DNA from: Brevibacterium yomogidense
Lineage (GTDB): Bacteria > Actinomycetota > Actinomycetes > Actinomycetales > Brevibacteriaceae
Assembly (NCBI RefSeq): GCF_900163715.1
Contig: NZ_FWFF01000022.1
Location: forward strand, 1-64,000
Direction: 5' to 3'
Length of the DNA: 64,000 nt
Position 1 is the first letter of the stretch. Each line of letters begins with the position of its first letter. Below the pieces are notes generated by a model. That model saw only the letters and a list, made by a program, of their open reading frames with translations, had not been told where the DNA came from and made no database searches. Both the position numbers and the translations under genes were made by a program. Shown here piece after piece: positions 25,446-34,782 of this stretch.

Positions 25446-26969
25446 ATGCCGCAGCACAGCCCGGCAGCCGTGATCGTCCTCGCCGCAGGCGCAGGAACCC
25501 GGATGAAGTCGGCCACACCCAAGGTGATGCACCCGATCGCAGGACGGTCTCTCCTCCACCACGCGATCACCGCAGCGGCCGGCACCGGTCCCGAACACCT
25601 CGTCGTCGTGCTGCGACACGCGCGCGAGCAGGTGGCCTCGCACGTCGAATCCATCGCCGGAGTCCTCGACCGCTCCGTGCTCGTGGCCGACCAGGACGAT
25701 GTCCCCGGCACGGGCCGCGCCGCGGAGTGCGCGCTCACCCAGCTCCCCGAGGACATGGACGGCACGGTCGTCGTCACGTACGGCGATGTCCCGCTGCTCA
25801 CCACCTCCACCCTCTTCGCTCTCGTCGAGCACCACGAAGCGCAGTCCAATGCGGTGACGGTCCTGTCCGCCAACGTCGCGAACCCCGCGGGCTACGGCCG
25901 CATCGTGCGCGACGCGGCCGGCGATCTGGAACGGATCGTCGAGCAGAAGGACGCGGATGAGGCAGTCCGCGCGATCGGCGAGATCAACTCCGGGATCTAC
26001 GCGTTCGAGGCATCCGTGCTGCGCGACGCGCTCGCCCGCGTCGACACGGACAACGCCCAGGGGGAGAAGTACCTCACCGACGTCATCGGCATCGCGCGCA
26101 GCGGTGGCTCCCGCGTCGCAGCGCTCACGACCGACGACGTGTGGCAGGTGGAAGGCGCGAACGACCGCGTGCAGCTCGCCCAGCTGGGCCGCGAGCTCAA
26201 CCGTCGCATCGTCGAATCCCACATGCGGGCCGGTGTCACGGTCGTCGATCCGGAGACCACGTGGATCGACTCCGACGTCGTCCTCGCACCGGATGTCACG
26301 ATCCAGCCGGGAGTGCAGCTCCACGGCGCCTGCGATATAGCGGCCGATGCCGTCATCGGACCGGACACGACCCTGTCGGACACGGAGGTGGGAGAGGGCG
26401 CCACGGTGATCCGCACCCACGGCTCGCTCGCGGTGATCGGAGCCGGGGCTGCGGTCGGGCCCTTCTCCTACCTGCGGCCCGGGACGGAACTGGGCGCGAG
26501 CGGCAAGCTCGGCGCGTTCGTGGAGACGAAGAACGCGCAGATCGGCGAGGGGTCGAAGGTGCCCCACCTGACCTACGTCGGCGACGCCACGGTCGGTGAG
26601 CACTCGAACATCGGCGCGTCGTCCGTCTTCGTCAACTACGACGGCGTGAAGAAGCAGCGCACGACGATCGGCTCGCATGTGCGGATGGGCTCCGACACGA
26701 TGTACATCGCCCCCGTGACGGTGGGCGACGGCGCATATTCGGGCGCGGGTGCCGTCATCCGCGACGACGTGCCGGCCGGGGCGCTGGCGATCAAGGAGGG
26801 CCGCCAGCGCAACATTGAGGGCTGGGTCGAGAAGAACAGACCAGGGAGTGCCGCCGCGCAGGCGGCACAGCTGGCACACGACACTGCGCCGGAATCGACG
26901 GCCGCGGACAGCGCGGCGCCGGACCGGGGGACAAGCGCAGACGATGCGGATCGAAATAAGGAGTCCTGA
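25446..26969 (+). CDS. glmU: Bifunctional GlmU (UDP-GlcNAc synthesis)
   Basis: Acetylates glucosamine-1-phosphate and then uridylates it to UDP-GlcNAc for peptidoglycan. The 507-residue product has an N-terminal pyrophosphorylase (VLAAGAGTRMKS, PGTGRAAECAL, TYGDVPLL). The C-terminal left-handed beta-helix acetyltransferase follows, with GASSVFVNYDGVKKQRT, GSDTMYIAPV and GAVIRDDVPAGALA, a form typical of actinobacterial GlmU. The last 45 residues are Ala/Asp-rich and probably disordered. AAGGAG at about 25431 supports the ATG. It is co-transcribed with prs, 2 bp downstream. Confidence 0.96.
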   Translation: MPQHSPAAVIVLAAGAGTRMKSATPKVMHPIAGRSLLHHAITAAAGTGPEHLVVVLRHAREQVASHVESIAGVLDRSVLVADQDDVPGTGRAAECALTQLPEDMDGTVVVTYGDVPLLTTSTLFALVEHHEAQSNAVTVLSANVANPAGYGRIVRDAAGDLERIVEQKDADEAVRAIGEINSGIYAFEASVLRDALARVDTDNAQGEKYLTDVIGIARSGGSRVAALTTDDVWQVEGANDRVQLAQLGRELNRRIVESHMRAGVTVVDPETTWIDSDVVLAPDVTIQPGVQLHGACDIAADAVIGPDTTLSDTEVGEGATVIRTHGSLAVIGAGAAVGPFSYLRPGTELGASGKLGAFVETKNAQIGEGSKVPHLTYVGDATVGEHSNIGASSVFVNYDGVKKQRTTIGSHVRMGSDTMYIAPVTVGDGAYSGAGAVIRDDVPAGALAIKEGRQRNIEGWVEKNRPGSAAAQAAQLAHDTAPESTAADSAAPDRGTSADDADRNKES

Positions 26970-26971
26970 AC

Positions 26972-27952
26972 GTGAGGTCGATCACCACCGCGGGCGAGAA
27001 GAAACTCGTCCTGGTCAGTGGGCGCGCGAACACTGAGCTGGCCGAACAGGTCGCACAGTGCCTCGGCACCGAACTGCTCCCCACAGACGTCTACAACTTC
27101 GCCAACGGCGAGATCTATGTCCGGTTCGGAGAATCCGTCCGCGGCACAGACGTCTTCATCATGCAGTCGCACACGACCCCCATCAACGAATGGGTCATGG
27201 AGCAGCTCATCATGGTCGACGCGCTCAAGCGTGCGTCGGCCAAGAGGATCACCGTCATCGCGCCGTTCTTCCCGTACGCGCGGCAGGACAAGAAGCACCG
27301 CGGCCGTGAGCCCATCTCCGCTCGCCTCATGGCGGACCTCTTCAAGACCGCGGGTGCCGACCGCCTCATCACGGTCGACCTCCACACGGCTCAGATCCAG
27401 GGCTTCTTCGACGGACCCGTCGATCACCTCGTCGCGCTGCCGATCCTGTCGGACTACGTGAAGGAGAACTACCCCGAGGACCTCGCGGTCGTCTCGCCCG
27501 ACGCGGGCCGGATCAAGGTCGCGGAGAACTGGTCGTCCAGCCTGGGCGGCGTCCCCCTGGCGTTCATCCACAAGACGCGCGACATCACGCGGCCGAATGA
27601 GACGAAGGCCAATCGCGTGGTGGGCGAGGTCGAGGGTCGCCACTGCGTGCTCGTCGACGACATGATCGACACCGGCGGCACCATCGTCCAGGCGGCGGAC
27701 GCCTGCATGGCGGCGGGGGCCAAGGGCGTCATCATCGTGTCCACCCACGCAGTCTTCTCCGGCCCCGCGGTGGAGCGCCTCACCAATTCCGTGGCGGAAG
27801 AGGTCATCGTCACGAACACGCTTCCGCTCAGCGAGGAGATGATGTTCGACAAACTCACGGTCCTGTCCATCGCTCCGCTGCTCGCGAGGGCAGTGCACGA
27901 GGTGTTCGAGGACGGCTCCGTCACGAGCCTCTTCGAGGGCGACGGCGCCTGA
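26972..27952 (+). CDS. prs: Ribose-phosphate pyrophosphokinase (PRPP synthase)
   Basis: Makes PRPP from ribose-5-phosphate and ATP for purine, pyrimidine, NAD, His and Trp synthesis. The 326-residue product shows NTELAEQVAQCLG, FFPYARQDKKHRGREP, the flexible DLHTAQIQGFFDGPVDHL and the PRPP-binding VLVDDMIDTGGTI. The GTG at 26972 has an AAGGAG site inside the end of glmU. The glmU-prs pairing is common in Gram-positive bacteria. A strong terminator follows. Its product feeds pncB and purine synthesis encoded in this window. Confidence 0.96.
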   Translation: MRSITTAGEKKLVLVSGRANTELAEQVAQCLGTELLPTDVYNFANGEIYVRFGESVRGTDVFIMQSHTTPINEWVMEQLIMVDALKRASAKRITVIAPFFPYARQDKKHRGREPISARLMADLFKTAGADRLITVDLHTAQIQGFFDGPVDHLVALPILSDYVKENYPEDLAVVSPDAGRIKVAENWSSSLGGVPLAFIHKTRDITRPNETKANRVVGEVEGRHCVLVDDMIDTGGTIVQAADACMAAGAKGVIIVSTHAVFSGPAVERLTNSVAEEVIVTNTLPLSEEMMFDKLTVLSIAPLLARAVHEVFEDGSVTSLFEGDGA

Positions 27953-27990
27953 TCCGGAGCATCCGCATCTGACCGTCCGCGTGACGGATG

Positions 27991-28025
27991 AGCGGCCGTT
28001 CGCCCGGGGAGGGCGAACGGCCGCT
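27991..28025 (+). terminator. glmU-prs terminator
   Basis: A perfect 15-bp stem: AGCGGCCGTTCGCCC (27991-28005) and GGGCGAACGGCCGCT (28011-28025) around GGGGA, followed by TTCGCTGTTCC. Confidence 0.88.
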
Positions 28026-28045
28026 TCGCTGTTCCAGCTGCCGCT

Positions 28046-28075
28046 GCCGTCCCCGCGGCAGCCGTCCCCGCGGCA
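28046..28075. repeat. 15-bp tandem duplication before rplY
   Basis: GCCGTCCCCGCGGCA occurs twice in direct tandem (28046-28060 and 28061-28075), each copy holding the palindrome CCGCGG. It lies between the prs terminator and the rplY promoter. Confidence 0.8.
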
Positions 28076-28091
28076 GCGTTCGGCGCCCGCT

Positions 28092-28119
28092 TTGACCGCG
28101 TGCGGGGAGTGCGTATGAT
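28092..28119 (+). promoter_or_regulatory. Strong consensus-like promoter of rplY
   Basis: TTGACC (28092-28097) and TATGAT (28114-28119) are separated by 16 bp. This is the best -35/-10 pair in the window. Transcription would start near 28126, leaving a leader of about 150 nt that includes a hairpin GAGGCC-CCGAC-GGCCTC (28141-28157). The 327-bp gap from 27953 to 28279 holds only this promoter, the prs terminator, the tandem repeat and the leader. Confidence 0.75.
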
Positions 28120-28279
28120 TGACGGGTTACCTCGGCGAGGGAGGCCCCGACGGCCTCCGTGATCGACGCGGTGCTCATGATCCGAACAGGCTGCAGTGCC
28201 TCCTGGCCACAGCGTCCCTCGTTCCGGGTGGGTGGGCTGCGTCCGTGCGAGGCGCCACCGCTTGAGAAGGAGAATGACC

Positions 28280-28939
28280 ATGGCAGATGCGAAGCTCGAC
28301 GTCGTCCGTCGCGAAGAATTCGGCAAGGGAGCGGCACGTCGCTTCCGCCGCGAGGGCAAGGTCCCCGCGGTCTTCTACGGCCACGGGATCGACCCCATCC
28401 ACCTGCTGCTCGATGCGCACCCCACGATGCTGGCGCTGCGCACCCCGAACGCGCTGCTGAAGCTCGAGAACCCGGACACGGGCAAGAGCGAGCTGGCACT
28501 CGTGAAGGACGTGCAGGTCAACCCCGTCACTCGTGAGAACGAGCACCTGGACCTGATCCTCGTCAAGAAGGGCGAGAAGGTCGAGGTCGAGGTCCCGATC
28601 GTGCTCGAGGGCGAAGCGGCGCCCGGCACGATGGTGTCGGTCGACAACCAGTCGCTGCTCATCGAGGCCGACGCCACGAAGCTGCCGGAGACGATCGAGG
28701 TCAGCATCGAGGGCCGCGAGGTCGGCGACCACATCTACGCCGCAGACGTCACGATGCCGTCCGGCTCCACGCTGGTCTCCGATGCGGAGCTGCTCGTGGT
28801 GAACGTGTCCGCCGAGCTGTCGGATGCGGAGCTCGAGGCGGAGCTCGAGACCGACGCGGTCGATGAGGATGCGGCGGAGTCCACCGGCGAGGAGTCCGGC
28901 GACGAGTCCACGGAGGAGAAGCCGTCCGACGACGAGTGA
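28280..28939 (+). CDS. rplY: 50S ribosomal protein L25 (general stress protein CTC type)
   Basis: Binds 5S rRNA in the large ribosomal subunit. The 219-residue product is the long CTC form: an N-terminal L25 domain (REEFGKGAARRFRREGKVPAVFYGHG, VKDVQVNPVTRENEHLDLILV), a C-terminal beta domain, and a very acidic tail from about residue 185. ATG 28280 is preferred to ATG 28274 because AAGGAG ends only 1-2 nt before the latter. A strong promoter and long leader lie upstream. It is followed by a strong terminator and then pth, the usual rplY-pth order. Confidence 0.94.
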   Translation: MADAKLDVVRREEFGKGAARRFRREGKVPAVFYGHGIDPIHLLLDAHPTMLALRTPNALLKLENPDTGKSELALVKDVQVNPVTRENEHLDLILVKKGEKVEVEVPIVLEGEAAPGTMVSVDNQSLLIEADATKLPETIEVSIEGREVGDHIYAADVTMPSGSTLVSDAELLVVNVSAELSDAELEAELETDAVDEDAAESTGEESGDESTEEKPSDDE

Positions 28940-28995
28940 GGCACGGGAGAGGGCTCCCCACCGGGAGCTGACCACCCAGGCTCGCGCGTGCACAC

Positions 28996-29030
28996 CTGCG
29001 GGGCAGGACCGATCCGGTCCTGCCCCGCAG
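28996..29030 (+). terminator. rplY terminator
   Basis: A perfect 16-bp stem, CTGCGGGGCAGGACCG (28996-29011) with 29015-29030, loop ATC. It lies between rplY and pth, so readthrough or a separate promoter must supply pth. Confidence 0.85.
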
Positions 29031-29126
29031 TGCATGACCCGCGTCGCCCCTCGAGAGCTCCATCACCACAGCAGTCAGCCCGACCCCGCGACGAGCGGGT
29101 CATCACAGAAGGACGGTCGCGTCGCC

Positions 29127-29723
29127 ATGGCATCGGACACCTGGATCATCGTGGGCCTCGGCAATCCGGGCAGCCGGTATGAGGCGACCCGCCACAACAT
29201 CGGCTACCTGGTCGTCGACGAACTACTGCGACGCATGGGCGGGACGCTGACGAAGTCGAAGACCCGCGCACTCGCCGCGACGGGGAGACTCCCCGGGGCC
29301 GGGGGGCTGCCGGGCCCGCGGGCTGTCCTCGTGCGGCCGGCGACCTACATGAATGAGTCGGGGCAGCCGGTGGGACAGCTCGCCCGCTTCCATTCGGTCG
29401 CACCCGACCGCGTGATCGCGATCCACGACGACGTGGACCTCGACTACGATTCCGTTCGTCTCAAGCAGGGCGGCGGAGAGGGCGGCCACAACGGACTGCG
29501 ATCTCTCACGAGCCACCTGGGAACGAAGGACTACCTCCGGGTCCGTGCGGGAGTGGGGCGTCCTCCCGGACGCATGGACACCGCCGACTACGTGCTGGGG
29601 CGCTTCACCTCGCAGGAGCGCACCACTCTGCCGATCTTCGTCTCCGATCTCGCGGACGCGGTGGAGGCCGTCGCGCTCGAGGGGCTCGAGCCCGCCCAGC
29701 AGCGGTTCCACTCACCGCGCTGA
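29127..29723 (+). CDS. pth: Peptidyl-tRNA hydrolase
   Basis: Releases tRNA from prematurely dropped peptidyl-tRNA. The 198-residue product has VGLGNPGSRYEATRHNIG with the catalytic His at residue 23, then PATYMNESGQPV, HDDVDLDYDSVRLKQGGGEGGHNGLRS and the C-terminal YVLGRF motif. The start is the ATG at 29127. The nearest AGAAGGA (29107) is 13 nt away, rather far, so translation may be weak or the start slightly different. It is convergent with the rhomboid gene. Confidence 0.94.
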   Translation: MASDTWIIVGLGNPGSRYEATRHNIGYLVVDELLRRMGGTLTKSKTRALAATGRLPGAGGLPGPRAVLVRPATYMNESGQPVGQLARFHSVAPDRVIAIHDDVDLDYDSVRLKQGGGEGGHNGLRSLTSHLGTKDYLRVRAGVGRPPGRMDTADYVLGRFTSQERTTLPIFVSDLADAVEAVALEGLEPAQQRFHSPR

Positions 29724-29780
29724 GGCACCCCCGCCGGCAGGAGGCGTCGGCGACCGTCGGAGGGCTCTCGCGGCGCGGCT

Positions 29781-30383
29781 CTACCGCGACGCGGTCCGGG
29801 GCCTCAGGAGCAGAGCTGCGAGTCCACCGCCGATCGCTCCGAAGAGATGGCCCTGCCAGGAGATCCCCGGATGGACGGGAAGGACTCCCACGAGCATCGA
29901 GCCGCCGTAGACGACGAAGACGATCGCGGCGATGATCCCGTACAGGATGCGGTGCGACATGGTCCCAGCGGTGAAGACGCGGACGATGAGGTAGGCGAAG
30001 TACCCGAAGACGAGTCCGGAGGCTCCGACCGTCAGGGTACCGGGCCATGCGAGCAGCCACGGTCCGATCCCGCCGATCACAGTGGCGATCGCCGTCACGG
30101 CCCAGAACCTGCGCGCACCCTCTGCGGCGACCAGGCAGCCGAGGACCGCGAACGGCACGGTGTTCGCGATGAGATGGCCCCACGTCGAGTGGAGGAGCGG
30201 GGCGAGGACGACGCCCGGCAGGTGCGTGACGTCCCACGCGCGGATGCCGAGGACCTCGAACCGCCCGGGCAGCAGCATATCCGCGAACTCGATCGCCCAC
30301 ATGAGCGCGATGAGGAGCAGCGGCGGGACCAGGCGCGCGGCGAATGGCGCGCGCGGACGGGTGTCGTCGGGTGTGTGCGCCAT
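29781..30383 (-). CDS. Rhomboid family intramembrane serine protease
   Basis: A 200-residue membrane protein with six hydrophobic segments. The rhomboid catalytic dyad is present: Ser122 in TVGASGLVFG and His179 in WQGHLFGAIGG, with conserved His70 and Asn74 in HLIANT. It cleaves transmembrane substrates inside the lipid bilayer; the physiological target is unknown. ATG 30383 is preferred to ATG 30401 because the former has GATACT 6 nt upstream whereas the latter has neither ribosome-binding site nor promoter box. It is convergent with pth and divergent from mfd. Confidence 0.9.
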   Translation of the reverse strand: MAHTPDDTRPRAPFAARLVPPLLLIALMWAIEFADMLLPGRFEVLGIRAWDVTHLPGVVLAPLLHSTWGHLIANTVPFAVLGCLVAAEGARRFWAVTAIATVIGGIGPWLLAWPGTLTVGASGLVFGYFAYLIVRVFTAGTMSHRILYGIIAAIVFVVYGGSMLVGVLPVHPGISWQGHLFGAIGGGLAALLLRPRTASR

Positions 30384-30489
30384 GTCCCCAGTATCCGTCA
30401 TGAAGCTGGAGGCCCGGTCCGCGCGGACGGCAGTGAAGGCGCGCAGGAGCTGCGGCGACCTGGCGATCAGTCGTGTCCGCGCCGACGCC

Positions 30490-30495
30490 TACACT
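30490..30495 (+). promoter_or_regulatory. -10 box of leaderless mfd transcript
   Basis: TACACT lies 6 nt before the mfd GTG at 30502; no Shine-Dalgarno sequence is present. Confidence 0.6.
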
Positions 30496-30501
30496 GGACG
30501 C

Positions 30502-33500
30502 GTGCTGACTGGATTGAGTGACGCCCTCACGCTGCCCGCATTCGACGATGTCCGGCGAGCGGTGGCCGATCCCGCGTCGCCGGGCGGCTCCGTGTCCCTG
30601 GTGCGCGGACTCCTGCCCGCACTCATCTCGCGCACCGCGAAGACCGGGACCGTCCTGGTGGTCACAGCGACGACGCGTGAGGCGGAAGACCTCGCACGTG
30701 CGCTCGCCGACCACCTGCCGCAGGAATCCGTCGCGGTCTTCCCGTCCTGGGAGACGCTGCCGCATGAGAGGCTCTCGCCCCGCTCGGACACCGTGGGCGA
30801 ACGCCTCACGGTGCTGCGCCGGCTCGCCTATCCGGGTGCCGACGGCGATTCCCCGCTGCGGGTCGTCATCGCGCCGGTGCGCGCTGCGCTGCAGCCGCTC
30901 GTCAAGGGACTCGCACACCTCGAACCCGTCGACCTGCGCGTCGGTGACAGGGTCGATCTCACCGAACTGTCCGAAACGCTGTCCGGGCTCGCGTACACCC
31001 GTGTCGACATGGTGTCCCGCCGCGGTGAGTTCGCGGTGCGCGGCGGCATCATCGATGTCTTCCCTCCGACTGCCGAATCCGCCCTGCGACTCGAATTCTT
31101 CGACGACGAGATCGAGGAGATCCGCCCCTTCGCCGTGGCGGACCAGCGCTCCCAGAACCCCGACCCCGACGGTCCCGCCCCCCGCCTGTACGCACCGCCG
31201 TGCCGGGAGGTCCTGCTCACCGCCAAAGTCCGGGAACGTGCCGCAGCCCTGGCGGAGACGACGCCCGCTGCGGCCGACATGCTGGGCCGCATCGCCGCGG
31301 GCGTCGCCGTGGAGGGGATGGAATCGCTCGCGCCGGTCCTCGCGGATGGGATGGAACCCCTCGTCGCGGTCGTGCCGCAGGACACCCGTGTGCTCGTCGT
31401 GGAGCCGGAGAGGGTCGCGCGCCGCGCGGACGACCTGGTCCGCACGTCTGATGAGTTCCTCGCGGCCGCCTGGGAATCGGCCTCCGACGGCGCGCAGGCC
31501 CCTGTCGATCTGTCCGCTGCGAACTTCCGCACCCTCGAGCAGACGCGGGAGGCCGCCGGCGTCCTGAGCCTGCCGTGGTGGGAGCTGGGCGGCTTCGCAG
31601 TCGACGAAGAGCTCACCGCTGCGGGCGACGAGGTCTACACGGTGCCGGCGCGTGAGCCGCGGGGGTACCAGGGCGACGTCGAGGCGATCCTCGGTGACGT
31701 GCGCACGCTGGTGCGGGACGACTGGTCCGTCGTCGTCCTCACGGAGGGCGGCGGTCCGGGCAAGCGGCTCGTCGAGGTGTTCGCCGACGCCGAGGTCCCC
31801 GCAGCCTTCGTCGAGGCTCCGGACTTCACTGCTGCGGGGCGCGTCGAAGTCGCGATCGGGGCCGGCTACGGCGGGTTCGTCGTGGACGAGCTCAGGCTGG
31901 CCGTGCTCACGGAGGCGGACGTGCTCGGCCGTGCGGCCGCCACCTCGACGCGGGACATGCGGAAGCTCCCCGCGCGCCGCAGGCGCAACCAGGTCGACCC
32001 CCTCAACCTGTCGCCCGGCGACCACGTGGTGCACGAGCAGCACGGTGTCGGCCGGTTCGTCGAGATGGTGCAGCGCACCGCGGGGAAGGGGAAGGACGCG
32101 CACACGCGCGAATACCTGGTCCTCGAGTACGCGCCGTCGAAGCGCGGGCACCCCGGCGACCGGCTGTACGTGCCCTCGGACGCGCTCGACCAGGTCACCC
32201 GGTACGTGGGCGGCGAGAGCCCGACGCTCAACAAGATGGGCGGGTCCGACTGGTCGAAGACGAAGACGCGGGCGCGGAAGGCGGTCAAGGAGATCGCCGG
32301 AGAGCTCGTCCGCCTCTACTCCGCTCGGCAGGCCACGCAGGGCCACGCATTCGGTCCTGACACCCCCTGGCAGCGGGAGCTCGAGGACGCCTTCCACTAC
32401 GTCGAGACGCCGGATCAGCTGACGACGATCGATGAGGTCAAGGACGACATGATGAAGTCGGTCCCCATGGACCGGCTGATCTGCGGCGACGTGGGCTACG
32501 GCAAGACGGAGGTCGCGGTCAGGGCGGCCTTCAAGGCGATCCAGGAGGGCAAGCAGGTCGCGGTGCTCGTCCCCACGACGCTGCTCGTGCAGCAGCACCT
32601 GGAGACGTTCGCGGAGCGCTACGCGGGCTTCCCCGTGAGTGTGGGGGCCCTGTCGCGCTTCCAGTCGAAGAAGGAATCGGATCGCGTCGTCGCCGCGATG
32701 AAGGACGGGACGATCGACCTCGTCATCGGCACCCACCGACTGCTGTCGGGCGAGATCTCGTTCAAGGACCTGGGCCTCGTCATCATCGACGAGGAGCAGC
32801 GGTTCGGGGTCGAGCACAAGGAGACGCTCAAGGCGATGCGCGCGGACGTCGATGTCCTCGCGATGTCCGCGACGCCCATCCCGCGCACGCTCGAGATGGC
32901 GGTCACGGGCATCAGGGAGATGTCGACCCTGGCGACTCCGCCGGAAGAGCGCCATCCCGTGCTCACGTACGTGGGACGGCACGAGGATCGGCAGGTCGCC
33001 GCAGCGATCCGGCGCGAGCTCATGCGCGAGGGACAGGTCTTCTACATCCACAACCGGGTGCAGGACATCGACCGGGTGGCGGGGCGCCTCGCGGAGCTCG
33101 TCCCCGAAGCGCGGATCGGGATCGCGCACGGCAAGATGGGCGAGCGACAGCTGGAGCAGATGATCGTCGACTTCTGGGAGCGGAAGTTCGATGTGCTCGT
33201 CTGCACGACGATCGTCGAGACCGGCATCGACATCGCGAACGCGAACACGCTCATCATCGACCGGGCCGACCGCTACGGACTCTCGCAGCTCCACCAGCTG
33301 CGGGGCCGGGTGGGGCGCGGCCGCGAACGCGCGTACGCGTACTTCCTCTACCCGCCGGACGGCACGCTCACGGAGACGGCGCACGACCGGCTCAAGACCC
33401 TGGCCGAGCACTCCGAGCTGGGCGCGGGGATGCAGGTCGCCATGAAGGACCTCGAGATCCGCGGCGCGGGCAACCTGCTGGGCGGTCAGCAGTCCGGGCA

Positions 33501-34095
33501 CATCGAAGGAGTGGGCTTCGACCTCTACATCCGCCTCGTGGGCGAGGCGGTGGCCAACTTCCGCGGTGAGTCGCAGGAGGAGGAGCCGGAGATGCGCATC
33601 GAGCTGCCCGTCGACGCGCACATCCCCACCGACTACGTCGAGCACGAACGGCTGCGGCTCGAGGCGTACCGGAAGCTCGCCGCCGCCGGGGGAGAAGAGC
33701 AGATCCGGTCAGTGCTGGAAGAGCTCACCGACCGCTACGGCACGCCGCCGGACGCGGTGGGAGTGCTGGCGGACGTGGCTCGTCTGCGCATCCGTGCACG
33801 GAAGTCGGGGGTCTCCGACATCGTGAGCCAGGGCAACTTCATCCGCTTCGGTCCGGTGGAGGACCTGCCGGACTCGCAGATCGCCCGTCTGAAGCGCATG
33901 TACCCCAAGTCGCTCATCAAGCCGGCCGTCCGGTCGGTGCTCGTCCCCAAACCCGTGAGTGGGGGCGGATTCGACAGCAGGGAAGTCGTCGACTCGGAGA
34001 TCCTCACATGGGCATACCAGTTCCTGGAGGCCATCATGCCGGTCGAGGATGAGGAGACCGAGAGCCTCGAGAGTGCCGCGAGCGCCTCGTCATGA
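30502..34095 (+). CDS. mfd: Transcription-repair coupling factor
   Basis: Displaces RNA polymerase stalled at DNA damage and recruits UvrA. The 1197-residue product has a UvrB-homology N-terminal module (VFPSWETLPHERLSPRSD, GEFAVRGGIIDVFPP), the RNA-polymerase-interacting GDHVVHEQHGVGRF, and a RecG-like motor with GDVGYGKTEVA (Walker A), IIDEEQRFGV, SATPIPRTL, QLRGRVGRG and GAGNLLGGQQSG. The C-terminal UvrA-binding TRCF domain ends the protein. The frame is open upstream to 30082, but GTG 30502 matches family length and the leaderless promoter. It overlaps mazG by 4 bp (ATGA). Confidence 0.96.
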   Translation: MLTGLSDALTLPAFDDVRRAVADPASPGGSVSLVRGLLPALISRTAKTGTVLVVTATTREAEDLARALADHLPQESVAVFPSWETLPHERLSPRSDTVGERLTVLRRLAYPGADGDSPLRVVIAPVRAALQPLVKGLAHLEPVDLRVGDRVDLTELSETLSGLAYTRVDMVSRRGEFAVRGGIIDVFPPTAESALRLEFFDDEIEEIRPFAVADQRSQNPDPDGPAPRLYAPPCREVLLTAKVRERAAALAETTPAAADMLGRIAAGVAVEGMESLAPVLADGMEPLVAVVPQDTRVLVVEPERVARRADDLVRTSDEFLAAAWESASDGAQAPVDLSAANFRTLEQTREAAGVLSLPWWELGGFAVDEELTAAGDEVYTVPAREPRGYQGDVEAILGDVRTLVRDDWSVVVLTEGGGPGKRLVEVFADAEVPAAFVEAPDFTAAGRVEVAIGAGYGGFVVDELRLAVLTEADVLGRAAATSTRDMRKLPARRRRNQVDPLNLSPGDHVVHEQHGVGRFVEMVQRTAGKGKDAHTREYLVLEYAPSKRGHPGDRLYVPSDALDQVTRYVGGESPTLNKMGGSDWSKTKTRARKAVKEIAGELVRLYSARQATQGHAFGPDTPWQRELEDAFHYVETPDQLTTIDEVKDDMMKSVPMDRLICGDVGYGKTEVAVRAAFKAIQEGKQVAVLVPTTLLVQQHLETFAERYAGFPVSVGALSRFQSKKESDRVVAAMKDGTIDLVIGTHRLLSGEISFKDLGLVIIDEEQRFGVEHKETLKAMRADVDVLAMSATPIPRTLEMAVTGIREMSTLATPPEERHPVLTYVGRHEDRQVAAAIRRELMREGQVFYIHNRVQDIDRVAGRLAELVPEARIGIAHGKMGERQLEQMIVDFWERKFDVLVCTTIVETGIDIANANTLIIDRADRYGLSQLHQLRGRVGRGRERAYAYFLYPPDGTLTETAHDRLKTLAEHSELGAGMQVAMKDLEIRGAGNLLGGQQSGHIEGVGFDLYIRLVGEAVANFRGESQEEEPEMRIELPVDAHIPTDYVEHERLRLEAYRKLAAAGGEEQIRSVLEELTDRYGTPPDAVGVLADVARLRIRARKSGVSDIVSQGNFIRFGPVEDLPDSQIARLKRMYPKSLIKPAVRSVLVPKPVSGGGFDSREVVDSEILTWAYQFLEAIMPVEDEETESLESAASASS

Positions 34096-34694
34096 GCCGG
34101 GTGCGGGGCACGAGTGCCGGGGGAGGCGAGGACCCGGACCCGCGCGACGTCCGCGAACCGTGGAGCCGGCCTGACGTCGCGACCCTCACCCCGGACCGGA
34201 TGATGGCGTACATCCGCGCGCGCTGCCCGTGGGCCGCGGCCCACACCCACAGGACGCTCGCGCCCTATCTGCTGGAGGAATCGGCAGAGCTGATGGCCGC
34301 CATCCTCGAAGACGAGCGGGTCGGCTCCGCGGGCGGATCGGCGACGGCCGACGCGGTCGAAGCCGAACTCGCAGACGTCCTCTACCAGGTGGTGTTCCAC
34401 GCTGCGCTGCTCGACGAGCGCAGGGAAGCAGAGCCCGGCGACACCTGGAGTTCTCTCCAGCAGCGACTGGTCGACAAGTACGTCCGCAGGCATCCGCACG
34501 TCTTCGAATCGTCCTCTCCGGTGCCGATCGCAGACGTGCAGCGCCGGTACCAGGACGTGAAGGCCGCGGAACGAGCGGAGGGGAGCGCTGCCCGCGAGCC
34601 GTCTGCTGAGGTTCACGCAGAGGCAGCGGACGAGGCTCTGCGCATCCTGTCGGACATCCGGGAGACAATGGCCTCGAGGAACAGGCAGGACTGA
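34092..34694 (+). CDS. mazG: MazG-family nucleoside triphosphate pyrophosphohydrolase
   Basis: Hydrolyses (aberrant) nucleoside triphosphates to monophosphates. The 200-residue product has the CPW signature (RARCPWAAAHTH), the metal-binding EESAEL and the downstream ELADVLYQVVFHA. The second MazG repeat of the E. coli protein (263 residues) is missing, leaving one core domain and a charged C-terminal helix. Its ATG overlaps the mfd stop, so the two are translationally coupled, the common actinobacterial mfd-mazG order. Confidence 0.92.
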   Translation: MSRVRGTSAGGGEDPDPRDVREPWSRPDVATLTPDRMMAYIRARCPWAAAHTHRTLAPYLLEESAELMAAILEDERVGSAGGSATADAVEAELADVLYQVVFHAALLDERREAEPGDTWSSLQQRLVDKYVRRHPHVFESSSPVPIADVQRRYQDVKAAERAEGSAAREPSAEVHAEAADEALRILSDIRETMASRNRQD

Positions 34695-34782
34695 CCGGTC
34701 TGGGCTGCGTGCGATCGACGACGCGCGATCGACGACGACCGCACCGGTACACCCGACCGCACCACGGAGACGAGGAGCACGC

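Noticed and set aside
28046-28075. Tandem repeat before rplY as a CRISPR or mobile-element end
   Set aside because: Only two directly adjacent copies without spacers and no cas or transposase genes.
29605-33645. A 1346-residue minus-strand frame opposite mfd and pth
   Set aside because: It lies across strongly conserved Mfd and Pth genes and has the composition of a codon-complement shadow (Asp/Arg/Leu/Val/His-rich, no domain).
34711-34736. Two copies of GCGATCGACGAC before the phosphatase gene
   Set aside because: Short, GC-rich and only two copies; not distinguishable from chance in this sequence.
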